Source: Paenibacillus sp. SC116
GTDB lineage: Bacteria > Bacillota > Bacilli > Paenibacillales > Paenibacillaceae
Length of the DNA: 64,000 nt
Direction: 5' to 3'
Assembly (NCBI RefSeq): GCF_024733555.1
Contig: NZ_JANIOF010000008.1
Span: forward strand, 21,473-85,472
Each line of letters begins with the position of its first letter. The first letter of the stretch is position 1. The notes under the pieces are model-generated. The model was not told where the DNA came from, made no database searches, and saw only the letters and a program-made list of their open reading frames with translations. Positions 7,571 through 17,816 of this stretch are shown one piece after another. The position numbers were made by a program, and so were the translations under genes.

Positions 7571-9082
7571 ATGAACACAACTGTGGGGCAAATGAACAAG
7601 TCAAATCATGTATGGCGTAAGCGTCTGCAAGCGATGATCTTGACGGTAACGATGACGGCAATAGTAATAACGGATTGGCTCGGGCCTGTTAACTCCGCTC
7701 AGGCTCAAGCGGCGACAGCGCAGCCAGAACAGAAATCTGAGCAAGCAGTGAAGCAGGGCGATCAAGCCAAAGAGCAGGTTGAGAAGACAACAGATAGCAA
7801 AGCCCGTACTTATAAGGAATCAATCGCGGATTGGAAAAAGTATGCGAATGATCATGCCTATGCTTTGAATTCGATTCAACCGGAGAAGCGGGTGAATGGC
7901 TCTATACCAGCAAGTAATTTTGAAGACCTTGATATGTTAATTCCATTGCTAGTAGATAAGCGCATCGTTTACTTGGGTGAAAGTACTCATGGTGCTGCAG
8001 AATTTAACTCGGCGAAGACGCGTTTGATTCAATATTTGCATCAACAGCTTGGCTATAACTATGTTGCATTCGAAAGCGGTCTTTCTGATGCAGCAATAGC
8101 TCAAGGGAAAATGAAAAATAAGACAGCTAAAGAAACGATGAAACGCTCTATTTTTAGTGTGTGGTGGACGGAAGAAACACTGCCTTTGTTCCAGTACATG
8201 AAGGATACACAAGACAGCGAGCGTCCGCTTCGTTTGGTGGGCTTTGATATTCAAACGCAAACTCCACTTCTTAAGGATGCTTCCTGGTTGAAGGATAAGG
8301 CACTTCAAGAAAAAATCATGAAGGCAGAAGCTGATTTTTCCAAATGGAGAGGCAGCAAAGATTTATCGGGGTATCGTAAGGTGAAGCCGGAACTTCTTAA
8401 TTTGTATAAAAAACTAGTAAAGCAAGTGGAATCTCAAGAGGAAGCATTAAAGAAAGAGTATCCGAATGAGCCGAAAATTGTGGTTTTGATGAAACGGGCG
8501 GTAGAAGATCGAATTCGCTTGATTGACGAATATATTGAAATTAACATTGAAAGAAATATCGCGGTTGAAAAAGGTGACATGTTGGCAGTATTTCGTGCTA
8601 CGGAATGGCGTGATCGTGCCATGGCAAACAATTTGATTTGGCTTGCTACCGAGGTATATCCAACAGAGAAGTTTGTTGTGTGGGCTCATAATGGTCATAT
8701 TAGTAAGGCGCAGTCTCAAATTTATAGTTTCAAAGGCGCTCATAAATGGATGGGCGAGCTTATGCCGAAGGAGCTCCAACGTCAGAGCTATGTGATGGGA
8801 TTGTACATGGCAAGTGGAGAATCGGCTGATAACGAAACTAGACAGCCGATCCCTGTACAGCCGTTGATACCAGGGTCGTTAGAGGATATTTTATCTGGAG
8901 CGAAGCAGCCTTACACGTTTATGGATTTACGCTATCGTGATAATGAGCGGGGTAACTCTTGGATGTTCGAACGTGTATTTGCTTATGATTGGGGAAATAT
9001 GCCGACATTGATTGTGGCGCGTAATCATTATGATGGTATCTTACTTATCGATAAAGTGAAGCTGCCTCGTTATATTCCTTAA
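7571..9082 (+). CDS. Secreted erythromycin esterase family protein, copy 2 (mosaic)
   Basis: A 503-residue secreted paralogue. The frame is open from a GTG at 7505, but the ATG at 7571 is chosen: AAAAGGCGGG lies just upstream, matching the site of copy 1, and the N-termini of the two copies then align without gaps (both have a Met-Leu/Ile-Leu-Thr-Val-Thr-Met signal core and the same AQAQAATA cleavage region). From about residue 90 onward it is instead much closer to copy 3 (shared KRVNG, NFEDL, RIVYLGES, QTPLLKDA and ALQEKIM words). The motifs GESTHG, AFESG and WAHNGH are intact. Possibly co-regulated with copy 1 through the shared upstream block. Confidence 0.86.
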   Translation: MNTTVGQMNKSNHVWRKRLQAMILTVTMTAIVITDWLGPVNSAQAQAATAQPEQKSEQAVKQGDQAKEQVEKTTDSKARTYKESIADWKKYANDHAYALNSIQPEKRVNGSIPASNFEDLDMLIPLLVDKRIVYLGESTHGAAEFNSAKTRLIQYLHQQLGYNYVAFESGLSDAAIAQGKMKNKTAKETMKRSIFSVWWTEETLPLFQYMKDTQDSERPLRLVGFDIQTQTPLLKDASWLKDKALQEKIMKAEADFSKWRGSKDLSGYRKVKPELLNLYKKLVKQVESQEEALKKEYPNEPKIVVLMKRAVEDRIRLIDEYIEINIERNIAVEKGDMLAVFRATEWRDRAMANNLIWLATEVYPTEKFVVWAHNGHISKAQSQIYSFKGAHKWMGELMPKELQRQSYVMGLYMASGESADNETRQPIPVQPLIPGSLEDILSGAKQPYTFMDLRYRDNERGNSWMFERVFAYDWGNMPTLIVARNHYDGILLIDKVKLPRYIP

Positions 9083-9125
9083 TTGAATGATGTAAAAAAC
9101 ACCTAAATAGGCTCTTAGGAAAGCT

Positions 9126-9159
9126 AACGCTGCATCGTGAAAGGATGCAGCGTTTTTTC
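9126..9159 (+). terminator. Terminator of esterase copy 2
   Basis: Perfect arms AACGCTGCATC (9126-9136) and GATGCAGCGTT (9144-9154), 7-base loop, followed by Ts. Confidence 0.93.
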
Positions 9160-9262
9160 TATTTTTTCCAATAAGAGAGCACAAAATGTCAAGACGGTCA
9201 TCTTGTGTAACTACTAGAATGATATCAAGATAAATAATACTGTATTTAGGGAGTTGAACCTA

Positions 9263-10765
9263 ATGAAGCCAATGAAATTAACGCAGTCAGATCATACAGT
9301 CCAGCCGCCGTCTACACGTCGTCGTCGTTTTGCTTTGCTTCTGTTAACAGCGACAGTTGCGCTAACATCCGTAAGTTATGCAGCGGCACCGAGCAGCATT
9401 GTTTTTGCTCAAAGTAATACGCCATCCAAGCAGGAGGAACAATCTGAGCAGCAGGCAGACAAACAAACGGAACAGAAGGAAAGCAAACAAGCCCGTTCAT
9501 ACACCGAAGCTATTACGGACTGGAAGAAGTATGCCAATGATTATGCCTATGTTTTGAAATCGATTCAACCTGAAAAGCGGGTGAATGGAGCGGTTCCAGA
9601 AGGTAATTTTGAAGATCTCAACATGTTAGTTCCTTTGCTGGCGGATAAACGCATCGTCTACTTGGGAGAAAGCAGTCATGGTGCTGCTGAATTTAACTTG
9701 GTGAAGACGCGTTTGATTCAATATTTGCATCAACAGCTTGGTTATAACTTTGTTGCATTCGAAAGTGGTCTGCCAGATGCGGCCATTGCACAGGGGAGCA
9801 TGAAGAGCAAATCAGCGGTAGAAACAATGAAACGCTCCATTTTTAAAGTGTGGTGGGCGGAAGAAACGCTGCCTTTGTTCCGATATATGAAGGATACGCA
9901 AGACAGCCAGCAGCCACTTCGCTTACTAGGTTTTGATATCCAATTGCAAACTCCGCTTCTGAAAGATGCACAATGGTTGAAAGATAAGGCGCTTCAAGAA
10001 AAAATCATGCAGGCAGAAGCTGAGTTGGCCAAGTGGAGTCGTGGAAAGGATTTAGCCGGCTACCGTAAAGCGAAGCCTGAACTCCTTAATTTATATGAAA
10101 AGTTATTGAAGCAAGTGACATCTCACGAAAACGAGTTAAAGAAAGAATATCCGAATGAACCGAAAATTTCGATTCTGATGAAACGCGCGGTTGAGGATCG
10201 TATCCGCCTCATTAACGAATTTGTAGAAATTAATATTGAAGTAAATCTAAGCGTTGAAAAAGAAGGAATGGCGGCGATGTATCGGGCAACGGAATGGCGT
10301 GATCGTGCCATGGCGAACAATTTGATTTGGCTTGCTACTGAGGTATATCCAGAGGAGAAGTTTATTGTATGGGCCCATAATGGCCATATCAGCAAGGCAC
10401 AGTCTCAGGTTGTAGAAGGGACTCATAAATGGATGGGGGAACTCATGCCGAAGGAACTCCAGCGTCAAAGCTATGTGATGGGGTTGTATATGGCAAGTGG
10501 AGAATCAGCAGAAAATCAGACAAGGGAGCCGATCCCTGTACTGCCTCTAATCCCAGGCTCAATGGAAGATATTCTATCTGCATCGAAGCAGCCATACACG
10601 TTTATGGATTTACGATATCAGGACAAAGAGCGAGGCAACTCGTGGATGTTTGAACGTGTCATTGCTTATGAGTGGGGAGCGATGGCAAGCTTGATTATAC
10701 CGCGTCATCATTATGACGGTGTATTGCTTATTGATAAAGTGAAACTACCTCGATATATCCCTTGA
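9263..10765 (+). CDS. Secreted erythromycin esterase family protein, copy 3
   Basis: A 500-residue protein, starting at the ATG at 9263, which has AGGGAG nine bases upstream; a TTG at 9254 directly abuts that site and is less likely. The signal peptide is unrelated to those of copies 1 and 2: an Arg-rich n-region (STRRRR), then FALLLLTATVALT and a likely cut near VFAQS. A Gln/Glu/Lys-rich linker follows, then the esterase domain with GESSHG (Ser for Thr beside the His), AFESG and WAHNGH. It lacks the upstream block shared by the other two, so it is probably expressed under different conditions. Confidence 0.86.
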   Translation: MKPMKLTQSDHTVQPPSTRRRRFALLLLTATVALTSVSYAAAPSSIVFAQSNTPSKQEEQSEQQADKQTEQKESKQARSYTEAITDWKKYANDYAYVLKSIQPEKRVNGAVPEGNFEDLNMLVPLLADKRIVYLGESSHGAAEFNLVKTRLIQYLHQQLGYNFVAFESGLPDAAIAQGSMKSKSAVETMKRSIFKVWWAEETLPLFRYMKDTQDSQQPLRLLGFDIQLQTPLLKDAQWLKDKALQEKIMQAEAELAKWSRGKDLAGYRKAKPELLNLYEKLLKQVTSHENELKKEYPNEPKISILMKRAVEDRIRLINEFVEINIEVNLSVEKEGMAAMYRATEWRDRAMANNLIWLATEVYPEEKFIVWAHNGHISKAQSQVVEGTHKWMGELMPKELQRQSYVMGLYMASGESAENQTREPIPVLPLIPGSMEDILSASKQPYTFMDLRYQDKERGNSWMFERVIAYEWGAMASLIIPRHHYDGVLLIDKVKLPRYIP

Positions 10766-10844
10766 TCACCCAAATAAACGAATGTACTCTTTCTATGTTT
10801 AATAGAAAGGCGCTGCAAAACTAACGTATGCAGTGTTTGGCGAC

Positions 10845-10897
10845 AAGCGATAAGAGTTTCCGCAGACTGACGGGCGGTTTTCTCTTATCGCTTTTTT
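10845..10897 (+). terminator. Terminator between esterase copy 3 and the convergent permease gene
   Basis: AAGCGATAAGAG (10845-10856) pairs perfectly with CTCTTATCGCTT (10882-10893), then runs into Ts. Lies 20 bases before the end of the opposing permease gene. Confidence 0.9.
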
Positions 10898-10916
10898 GCA
10901 TCTACATTTGTATTCA

Positions 10917-12356
10917 TCAGGTCAGCATAAGTATCACGATTGCTACCATAGTCGTAGCGATGAGTCCGATGAATACGGGAACAAGATTGCGCCGTGCGAG
11001 CTCGAAGGGGCTGACGCCGCAGATCGCAGCGGCTGGAATGAGTGCCCACGGGATAAGTGTACCGCCGCCGACCCAGATGGCGGTGATTTGCCCTAGGGCG
11101 CTCAAGGTGGCGGTGCCGCCGTCGATGCTGCTGCCGAATACGCTGGCGATTGATCCCACCAGCGAAAGGCCAGAGAAGCCCGAGCCGTCGAGGCCGGTAA
11201 TGGTTCCGATAGTCGTCATCGTTACCGCACCAATCGCGGGATGAATAGGCACACTGTTGGCCAGCGCTAAGCCTAAATCATTGACGATGCCATGGGAGCC
11301 GGCTGGCAGCACAGAGCCGTACAAATCGATCAAAGCCGCATCACCGAGGTAGAAGAAAGCTGCGATTGGAACGACAGGTACGAATACTTTGAACCCGAAT
11401 AGAAAGCCATCAATTAAATGTACCGTTGTTTGTTCCAAGCCCTTTCCACGGTAAGTAAGCAAATTGATGAATAGGAGAATAAGTACAGCGGTACCACCAA
11501 CGAGAGCGGTAGCTTCACTTCCTTGGAGATTATAGCGAAACAGGATGATAACATCGAGTACGAACAGAAAAATAATAAATATGGCAGCTATGCGTTGTAG
11601 CAAAGGAGAGAGCGCTGTTGTCTTCTTGCTGGAGGTATCGGTATCTTGATTTGCGTTAGGTCTATCAGAAGGAGTTATTTCTGTCTCGGTCAACCCACTA
11701 TTAATGTGCAGACTACCTGACTTCATGTCTCGCCGTATCAGCCAAAAGGCAGCAGCCGTCGTTGTTACACCCATCACAAATACGAGTGGAAGGCTAGCAC
11801 TGATAACACTCTCTATCGGAATGCCAGCAGCATCTGCCGTCAGCTTTGGTGCACCTTGGATGATAAAGTCACCAGACAGTGCAATGCCTTGACCGAATAA
11901 ACTCATCGTCATGGCGACCACTAGTGGTGGTAGTCCGGCGCGGATGGCTGCTGGAAGGAGTACAGCACCAACCAACGCCATGGAGGGTGAGGGCCAGAAG
12001 AAGAAGCTCATCGTCATAATAAGAATGCCAATCGTCCAGTAAGCCATCGTTGGGTTACGCATAAAGCGTGTGAATGGAGAAACCAGTGCTTCGTGAATCC
12101 CCGAAGCAAGCAGTACACGGCTCATACCAACGATGATAGAAATAATAAGTATCGTGGGCATCAGTTCTTTTAACGCATAGATAAAGGTAGAGAAAATACC
12201 ACTAACAGCATGTGCAAGAGAGGATGTGGCCGTCCAGCCAAGCAGTAATATTCCGATAATACAAATGAGTGATGTATCGCGGCGTTTAATAAGAAAGACA
12301 ATAACTAGGAACATAAAAATGAGATAAATACCGTGCAGCCAATTAAACTCCAGCAT
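10917..12356 (-). CDS. Polytopic membrane permease of the ion-transporter type
   Basis: A 479-residue membrane protein with about 11-12 hydrophobic segments and a charged cytoplasmic loop in the middle (residues about 225-260). The start is the ATG at 12356, which has a perfect AAGGAGG at 12368-12374; an upstream in-frame ATG at 12428 lacks a site. Segments such as FFFWPSPSMALVGAVLLPAA and the later GSSIDGGTATLSALGQITAI look like the re-entrant helix-pair motifs of anion or Na+/H+ transporters (IT superfamily, DcuC/NhaC-like). Substrate not identifiable from sequence alone. Monocistronic; the next upstream gene, acnA, has its own terminator. Confidence 0.7.
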   Translation of the reverse strand: MLEFNWLHGIYLIFMFLVIVFLIKRRDTSLICIIGILLLGWTATSSLAHAVSGIFSTFIYALKELMPTILIISIIVGMSRVLLASGIHEALVSPFTRFMRNPTMAYWTIGILIMTMSFFFWPSPSMALVGAVLLPAAIRAGLPPLVVAMTMSLFGQGIALSGDFIIQGAPKLTADAAGIPIESVISASLPLVFVMGVTTTAAAFWLIRRDMKSGSLHINSGLTETEITPSDRPNANQDTDTSSKKTTALSPLLQRIAAIFIIFLFVLDVIILFRYNLQGSEATALVGGTAVLILLFINLLTYRGKGLEQTTVHLIDGFLFGFKVFVPVVPIAAFFYLGDAALIDLYGSVLPAGSHGIVNDLGLALANSVPIHPAIGAVTMTTIGTITGLDGSGFSGLSLVGSIASVFGSSIDGGTATLSALGQITAIWVGGGTLIPWALIPAAAICGVSPFELARRNLVPVFIGLIATTMVAIVILMLT

Positions 12357-12454
12357 AGTACGTGATACCTCCTTGAGAAGGCTTACATGTGAGTTATTCA
12401 TCATATGCGGAAGCCTATCTTTCGGCACGTACGGTCACACATCTATATTTGGTC

Positions 12455-12503
12455 AAAAAAGAGGTCCTTCCTAAGCATTAATCTGCTCGGAAAGGACCTC
12501 TTC
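12455..12503 (-). terminator. Terminator of acnA
   Basis: On the minus strand GAAGAGGTCCTTTCC is followed by a 17-base loop, then GGAAGGACCTC and a run of six Ts (the A run at 12455-12460 on the plus strand). Confidence 0.92.
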
Positions 12504-12518
12504 ATTTATAAGAAATAA

Positions 12519-15245
12519 TTAAGCATGAGTGCGCATGTTAGCGATCATTTGACGAAGAACCGTCTGCAAAATACCGCCATTGCGATAGTAATCAACATCA
12601 ACCATGCTGTCGAGACGCACGATTGCGTTGAATTCAAACGCTGTTCCGTCTTCGCGTACAGCCGTTACTTTCACTTGTTGGCCTGGAAGTACTGCATTGG
12701 ACAATCCTTCGATGGAGATTGTCTCACGACCAGTCAAGCCAAGGGATGCCCAGCTTTGACCCTCTTCGAATTGAAGTGGCATTACGCCCATACCTACCAA
12801 GTTGGAACGGTGGATACGCTCGAAGCTTTCTGCGATAACAGCTTTAACGCCTAGCAAGTACGTGCCTTTTGCAGCCCAGTCACGGGAGCTTCCTGTACCA
12901 TACTCTTTACCTGCAATAACGACGAGGTTTTTACCTTCTGCTTGATACTTCATAGAAGCATCATAGATGGACATTACTTCGTCAGTTGGCAAGTACTTCG
13001 TTACGCCGCCTTCTGTACCTGGCGCAACTTGGTTGCGGATACGAATGTTAGCGAATGTACCGCGCATCATTACTTCATGGTTACCACGACGGGAGCCGTA
13101 GGAGTTGAAGTCTTTGCGTTGTACGCCGTTGTTAATCAAGTATTCGCCACCAGGGCTGTCTGCTTTAATGTTACCAGCAGGGGAGATATGGTCCGTCGTA
13201 ACGGAATCTCCAAGCAACGCCATAATGCTAGCATCTTTGATGTCGGAAATATCATCAAGATCATCGCCCAAGTTCTCGAAGAACGGTGGGTTCTGGATGT
13301 AAGTGGATTTCGGATCCCACTCATAAGATTCGCCTTCAGGAACTTCAATTGCATTCCAACGCTCGTTCTGCGTAAATACGTTCTCGTATTTATCGATGAA
13401 CATTTGCGGGTTGATTGCTTGAGCAACAGCTTGTTGTACTTCTTCAGAAGATGGCCAGATATCTTTCAAGTATACAGGCTCATTATTCTGATCATAGCCG
13501 ATTGGATCATTAGACAAATCGATATTGACTGTTCCAGCTAGCGCGTAAGCAACAACGAGTGGTGGAGATGCCAAGTAGTTTGCTTTTACTTGAGCATGTA
13601 CACGGCCCTCGAAGTTACGGTTACCGGAAAGTACTGCTGCAACTGTCATATCGTTGTCTGTGATTGCTTGGCCTACTTCGTCTGGTAGTGGACCGGAGTT
13701 ACCGATACAAGTTGCGCAGCCGTAACCAGCTACGTGGAAGCCAAGTGCTTCAAGCGGCTCCAACAGGTTCGCTTTCTTCAAGTATTCCGTAACGACAAGG
13801 GAACCTGGCGTCAAGCTGCTCTTCACATATTCAGGTTTAACCAAGCCGCGCTCGACTGCTTTCTTCGCAACGAGACCTGCACCAAGCATTACGCTAGGGT
13901 TGGATGTATTTGTACAAGATGTAATAGCTGCGATAACGACCGCGCCTGTTGCCATCTTGCTTTCTTTATTGTTAGGATGCTTAACCGTAACTTCTTCAGC
14001 GATCTTCTCATCGGACAAGCCGTAGCCGCCTTTATCCAATGGCGTACGCAAAATGTCATTGAACTCTTTCTTCATGTTTGTAAGTTCAACACGGTCTTGC
14101 GGACGTTTTGGTCCTGCTAAGCTTGGTACAACAGAGCTGATATCAAGCTCGATTGTGTCAGAGAAGTCTGGATCTGCCATGTCAGCTGTACGGAACATGC
14201 CTTGTGCTTTGTAGTACTCTTCAACAAGCTGTACTTGCTCTTCTTTACGACCAGTTGCGCGCAAGAAGTTCAATGTAACGTTATCAACTGGGAAGAAGCC
14301 GATTGTAGCGCCGTATTCAGGTGCCATGTTCGCAACCGTTGCACGGTCTTCCAAACCAAGCTGCTCAAGGCCAGGGCCGTAGAACTCAACGAATTTACCA
14401 ACAACGCCTTTTTTACGAAGGATTTGTGTAACCGTCAAAGCCAAGTCAGTTGCTGTTGCGCCTTCTGCCAATTTACCTGTCAATTTGAAGCCGATAACTT
14501 CAGGTGTAACGAAGTAGAGTGGTTGTCCGAGCATACCTGCTTCTGCTTCGATACCGCCAACACCCCAACCAACAACACCAAGACCGTTGATCATCGTTGT
14601 GTGGGAGTCCGTACCCACTAGAGAGTCAGGGAATACTTCTGTTACGCCGTCGACTTCTTTTGTAGCTGCTACAGAAGCAAGGTACTCCAAGTTAACTTGG
14701 TGAACGATACCTGTAGCCGGTGGTACAGCGCGGAAGTTATCGAACGCCGTTTGAGCCCAACGAAGGAAGCGGTAACGTTCTTCGTTGCGTTCGAACTCAA
14801 TGTTCATATTATATTCAAGAGCGTCTTTATTACCGAATGCATCTACCATGACAGAGTGGTCAATGACGAGGTCTACTGGAACGAGCGGGTTGATCTTCTT
14901 TGGATCGCCGCCTGCTTTTTTAACCGTGTCACGCATTGCTGCCAAGTCAACAACAACAGGAACACCTGTGAAGTCTTGCAAAACGATACGTGCAGGGATG
15001 AACGGAATCTCTTTGTTTCCATCACGGTCTTCAGCCCAGTTCGCGATTTGCTTCACGTGTTCTTGCGTAATTGCACGACCATCGAATTGACGAATTGCTG
15101 CCTCAAGAAGAACTTTAATAGAGAACGGTAGGCGAGAAATGCTGTTGAATCCTTGCGCGTTTAGTGCATCCAAGCTGTAGTAACGATAGGACTTGCCTCC
15201 GACTGTCAGCTCACGCTGAGCGGAATATGCATTAGTTCTTGTCAT
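12519..15245 (-). CDS. acnA: Aconitate hydratase
   Basis: A 908-residue aconitase of the AcnA/CitB/IRP1 type; it interconverts citrate and isocitrate in the TCA cycle. The 4Fe-4S ligands are Cys444 (in SCTNTSN), Cys510 and Cys513 (in CATCIGNSG). The substrate-binding [11 protein letters not shown] stretch and the C-terminal swivel domain with GTGSSRDWA are intact. The ATG at 15245 is chosen because AAGGAGG directly precedes it; the frame extends six codons further up. The firmicute enzyme can also bind iron-responsive RNA when it loses its cluster; that is family knowledge. Single gene with its own terminator and a palindrome upstream. Confidence 0.97.
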   Translation of the reverse strand: MTRTNAYSAQRELTVGGKSYRYYSLDALNAQGFNSISRLPFSIKVLLEAAIRQFDGRAITQEHVKQIANWAEDRDGNKEIPFIPARIVLQDFTGVPVVVDLAAMRDTVKKAGGDPKKINPLVPVDLVIDHSVMVDAFGNKDALEYNMNIEFERNEERYRFLRWAQTAFDNFRAVPPATGIVHQVNLEYLASVAATKEVDGVTEVFPDSLVGTDSHTTMINGLGVVGWGVGGIEAEAGMLGQPLYFVTPEVIGFKLTGKLAEGATATDLALTVTQILRKKGVVGKFVEFYGPGLEQLGLEDRATVANMAPEYGATIGFFPVDNVTLNFLRATGRKEEQVQLVEEYYKAQGMFRTADMADPDFSDTIELDISSVVPSLAGPKRPQDRVELTNMKKEFNDILRTPLDKGGYGLSDEKIAEEVTVKHPNNKESKMATGAVVIAAITSCTNTSNPSVMLGAGLVAKKAVERGLVKPEYVKSSLTPGSLVVTEYLKKANLLEPLEALGFHVAGYGCATCIGNSGPLPDEVGQAITDNDMTVAAVLSGNRNFEGRVHAQVKANYLASPPLVVAYALAGTVNIDLSNDPIGYDQNNEPVYLKDIWPSSEEVQQAVAQAINPQMFIDKYENVFTQNERWNAIEVPEGESYEWDPKSTYIQNPPFFENLGDDLDDISDIKDASIMALLGDSVTTDHISPAGNIKADSPGGEYLINNGVQRKDFNSYGSRRGNHEVMMRGTFANIRIRNQVAPGTEGGVTKYLPTDEVMSIYDASMKYQAEGKNLVVIAGKEYGTGSSRDWAAKGTYLLGVKAVIAESFERIHRSNLVGMGVMPLQFEEGQSWASLGLTGRETISIEGLSNAVLPGQQVKVTAVREDGTAFEFNAIVRLDSMVDVDYYRNGGILQTVLRQMIANMRTHA

Positions 15246-15332
15246 GTAAAGGACCTCCTTCATGGTTGTGATTGCAATATCTAGTTAGTGGTAATCGTTA
15301 TAAACTCCTCAAATCCTCTGTATCAAATGAAT

Positions 15333-15349
15333 GTTTCATCTAATGAAAC
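15333..15349 (-). promoter_or_regulatory. Palindrome upstream of acnA, candidate operator
   Basis: GTTTCAT-CTA-ATGAAAC is a perfect dyad with 7-base arms, about 90 bases before the acnA start. On the minus strand a weak promoter (TTTACC, 17 bases, TATACT) can be drawn just upstream, which would put the dyad shortly after the transcription start. It does not match the CcpC dyad used at Bacillus citB, so the regulator is unknown. Confidence 0.4.
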
Positions 15350-15511
15350 CCCATTTCATATTTACAATACAAGTATATCGTTTCTAGTGACGCTGGTAAA
15401 GATGTTTTGCTTCAAAAATATGCCTAAATGTTTCACATCGACATGTACGAGACAAGTTGTGCATACATATGAATTTAGATGAATAGGCGATGGACAGGAG
15501 GAGGCAGGAAG

Positions 15512-16510
15512 ATGAGGCAGGCATGGAAGACGACATTATATGCTTATGTAGAGCAGCATAACCGACACGAAGTTGACGAACGTCCTCAAGCACTTCTTAC
15601 GCCAATTACGGATAGAAGATATGTGCTCATGATGAGTGAACGCAGGCAAAGGCTGCGTGAATGGTATCGGAGTCGTGATTTTGAGCCGGTCAAGTCTCAA
15701 ACGAAGGCCAAATTGAATCGTGTGCGTGAGGCAGAAGGAGAAGTACATGTTGACTTGGAATTCCATGTTCAACGCATTGGTCAGCAAAAAGGAACTACAT
15801 TAATAGAAGAGCGACTGGAATCGGAACGAGTCGTTCTTGTAAAGGAAGAGGGAGACTGGGTTATTGCCCAGATTGAGCATGCTGCCCCAGAACGAAAACC
15901 GATGTCGACGCTTATGCAGGATAAAAAGCTGCTGCAGGAGCAACGATCTACAGCGCGTCCATTTTTAAACCGAAATGTGCTTGGTCATTCAAAGCCAGCT
16001 AACTTAACGCCTTATCGCCGTGAAATGGCTGTGGAATACGCAGAATTGTATTGGAATGAGCCTAATCCTCAATTTTTACATTTCGAGGTTGATTGCACGA
16101 ATTATGTATCGCAATGTCTCTTTGCAGGTGGAGCGCCCATGAACTATACTGGTAAAAGAGAATTAGGCTGGTGGTACAGAGGGATGGTAGCCGATCGTGA
16201 AGCGTGGAGCTACAGTTGGGCGGTATCAAATAGTTTAGAGGGTTATTTCACGCACAATCAATCTGGATTGCGAGCAATTGCAGTGGATTACCCACAAGAA
16301 CTGAAGCTTGGAGATGTTATCCTTTATGATTGGGATGGCAACGGACATTATCAGCATAGTTCCATCGTGACTGCGTTCGATCTGAATGGTATGCCGCTCG
16401 TGAACGCTCATACGACGAACAGCCGTCACCGTTATTGGGATTATCAAGATTCTTACGCATGGACGGAAGCGACAGCGTATCGCTTTTTCCACATAAGAGA
16501 CGTATTCTAA
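15512..16510 (+). CDS. Amidase domain protein (Amidase_6, cysteine hydrolase)
   Basis: A 332-residue protein. The N-terminal half (residues about 1-155) is charged, helical-to-mixed and has no recognised domain. The C-terminal half is an Amidase_6 (PF12671) papain-like fold. The nucleophile is Cys195 in the DCTNYVSQC context, the catalytic His lies in YQHSSIVT, and the AHTTNSRHRYW end is typical. The ATG at 15512 follows AGGAGGAGG; the frame begins 33 bases earlier. There is no signal peptide, so the location is uncertain; relatives are thought to act on cell-wall or spore peptides. Divergent from acnA. Confidence 0.82.
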   Translation: MRQAWKTTLYAYVEQHNRHEVDERPQALLTPITDRRYVLMMSERRQRLREWYRSRDFEPVKSQTKAKLNRVREAEGEVHVDLEFHVQRIGQQKGTTLIEERLESERVVLVKEEGDWVIAQIEHAAPERKPMSTLMQDKKLLQEQRSTARPFLNRNVLGHSKPANLTPYRREMAVEYAELYWNEPNPQFLHFEVDCTNYVSQCLFAGGAPMNYTGKRELGWWYRGMVADREAWSYSWAVSNSLEGYFTHNQSGLRAIAVDYPQELKLGDVILYDWDGNGHYQHSSIVTAFDLNGMPLVNAHTTNSRHRYWDYQDSYAWTEATAYRFFHIRDVF

Positions 16511-16619
16511 CCGCTTGAAGTTATGAATTGCATGTTGCCGGTATTTTGGTACAGTCAGCGAAGCCTAAGGTACGTCATGGATAGACTAACTGCGCGAAGT
16601 GCGCTAAATGGAGGGGCTT

Positions 16620-17729
16620 ATGGATAAACAACGTAAAATGCGCGTCGGTCTTGTGTACGGCGGCAAATCCGGGGAACATGAAGTATCGTTATCAACAGCG
16701 CTCGCCGTTATGAACGCTTTTGACTTTGACAAATATGAAATTATCCCATTCTTTATTACACAATCCGGGGAATGGCGTGTAGGCAGCTTGATGAACGCTC
16801 CGTTTGCAGATAAAGAGCAATTGAAACTATTGGATGCAAAGGGTGGAACCGTTCAAGCTATGGATATGTTATTCCGCAGCTTGGATCGCAGTGCAAGCAC
16901 AGCCTCTGAACCTAGCATCGATGTCATGTTCCCGCTTATTCATGGAACGAATGGTGAGGACGGCACGATTCAAGGCTTGTTCGAGATGGCCAACGTACCA
17001 TATGTAGGTGCAGGCGTATTGGCTTCGGCTGTCGGCATGGATAAGGCGTTTATGAAGCTTGTATTTGCAGATGCAGGTTTGCCACAAGTCCAGTATGTTC
17101 ATTTTATCGGTGCAGAATGGAATCGTGATCAGGAGCAAATCTTGCGTCAAACGGAAGAAGAGCTTGGCTACCCTTGCTTCATTAAGCCAGCTAACCTTGG
17201 CTCCTCTGTAGGGATTTCGAAAGCACGCAATCGTGCAGAGCTAATCGCAGCTATCGAGCTTGCACTTCAATATGATCGCAAAGTCATCATTGAAGAATTC
17301 GTAGATGCGCGTGAGGTTGAGGTAAGTGTATTGGGCAATGACGAGCCGCAAGCTTCTGTAACGGGTGAAGTTATTTCTTCCAATGAATTCTACGACTACA
17401 AAGCAAAATATATCGATGGTAAATCCGGCATGCAAATTCCAGCTGAGATCGATGCAGAGCTGGCTGCTAGCATTCGTGAGATGGCGGTACGTGCTTATCG
17501 TGCGATTGATGGTTCTGGATTGTCACGTGTAGACTTCTTCGTCCGCCGTTCTGACAATCAGGTGTTTATTAATGAAGTAAACACAATGCCAGGCTTTACG
17601 CCGTACAGCATGTATCCTTTGATGTGGAAAGAAACAGGTAAGCCGTATCAGGAATTGTTGGATGACTTGATTGAGCTGGCATTGAATCGCTTTGAAGCGA
17701 AGCAGAAGCTTCATTATGTGAATGTGTAA
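16620..17729 (+). CDS. ddl: D-alanine-D-alanine ligase
   Basis: A 369-residue ATP-grasp enzyme that joins two D-Ala for peptidoglycan precursors. Family motifs are in place: VYGGKSGEHEVSL at the N-terminus, HGTNGEDGTIQG, the ATP-grasp KPANLGSSVGISK and EEFVDAREVEVSVLG, then the Mg-binding FINEVNTMPGFTP. The start is the ATG at 16620 following GGAGGGG; the frame opens four codons earlier. Monocistronic, with a good terminator 40 bases after the stop. Confidence 0.96.
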   Translation: MDKQRKMRVGLVYGGKSGEHEVSLSTALAVMNAFDFDKYEIIPFFITQSGEWRVGSLMNAPFADKEQLKLLDAKGGTVQAMDMLFRSLDRSASTASEPSIDVMFPLIHGTNGEDGTIQGLFEMANVPYVGAGVLASAVGMDKAFMKLVFADAGLPQVQYVHFIGAEWNRDQEQILRQTEEELGYPCFIKPANLGSSVGISKARNRAELIAAIELALQYDRKVIIEEFVDAREVEVSVLGNDEPQASVTGEVISSNEFYDYKAKYIDGKSGMQIPAEIDAELAASIREMAVRAYRAIDGSGLSRVDFFVRRSDNQVFINEVNTMPGFTPYSMYPLMWKETGKPYQELLDDLIELALNRFEAKQKLHYVNV

Positions 17730-17768
17730 TGGTGTTAATGAAAATGGATTCATAGATATATAAATAGG

Positions 17769-17816
17769 AGCGTGCTGCTCAGCTTACCTCGTGTAAGTTG
17801 TCGGCACGCTTTTTTA
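17769..17816 (+). terminator. Terminator of ddl
   Basis: AGCGTGC (17769-17775) and GCACGCT (17804-17810) enclose a second stem CTTAC/GTAAG; followed by T6. Confidence 0.88.

Noticed and set aside
5717..10765. A macrolide-resistance cluster
   Set aside because: The proteins are exported, chromosomal in context, lack mobile elements and belong to a broad family of mixed function.
12942..13541. 199-codon plus-strand frame opposite aconitase
   Set aside because: A shadow of the highly conserved acnA reading frame; no start site and low-quality composition.
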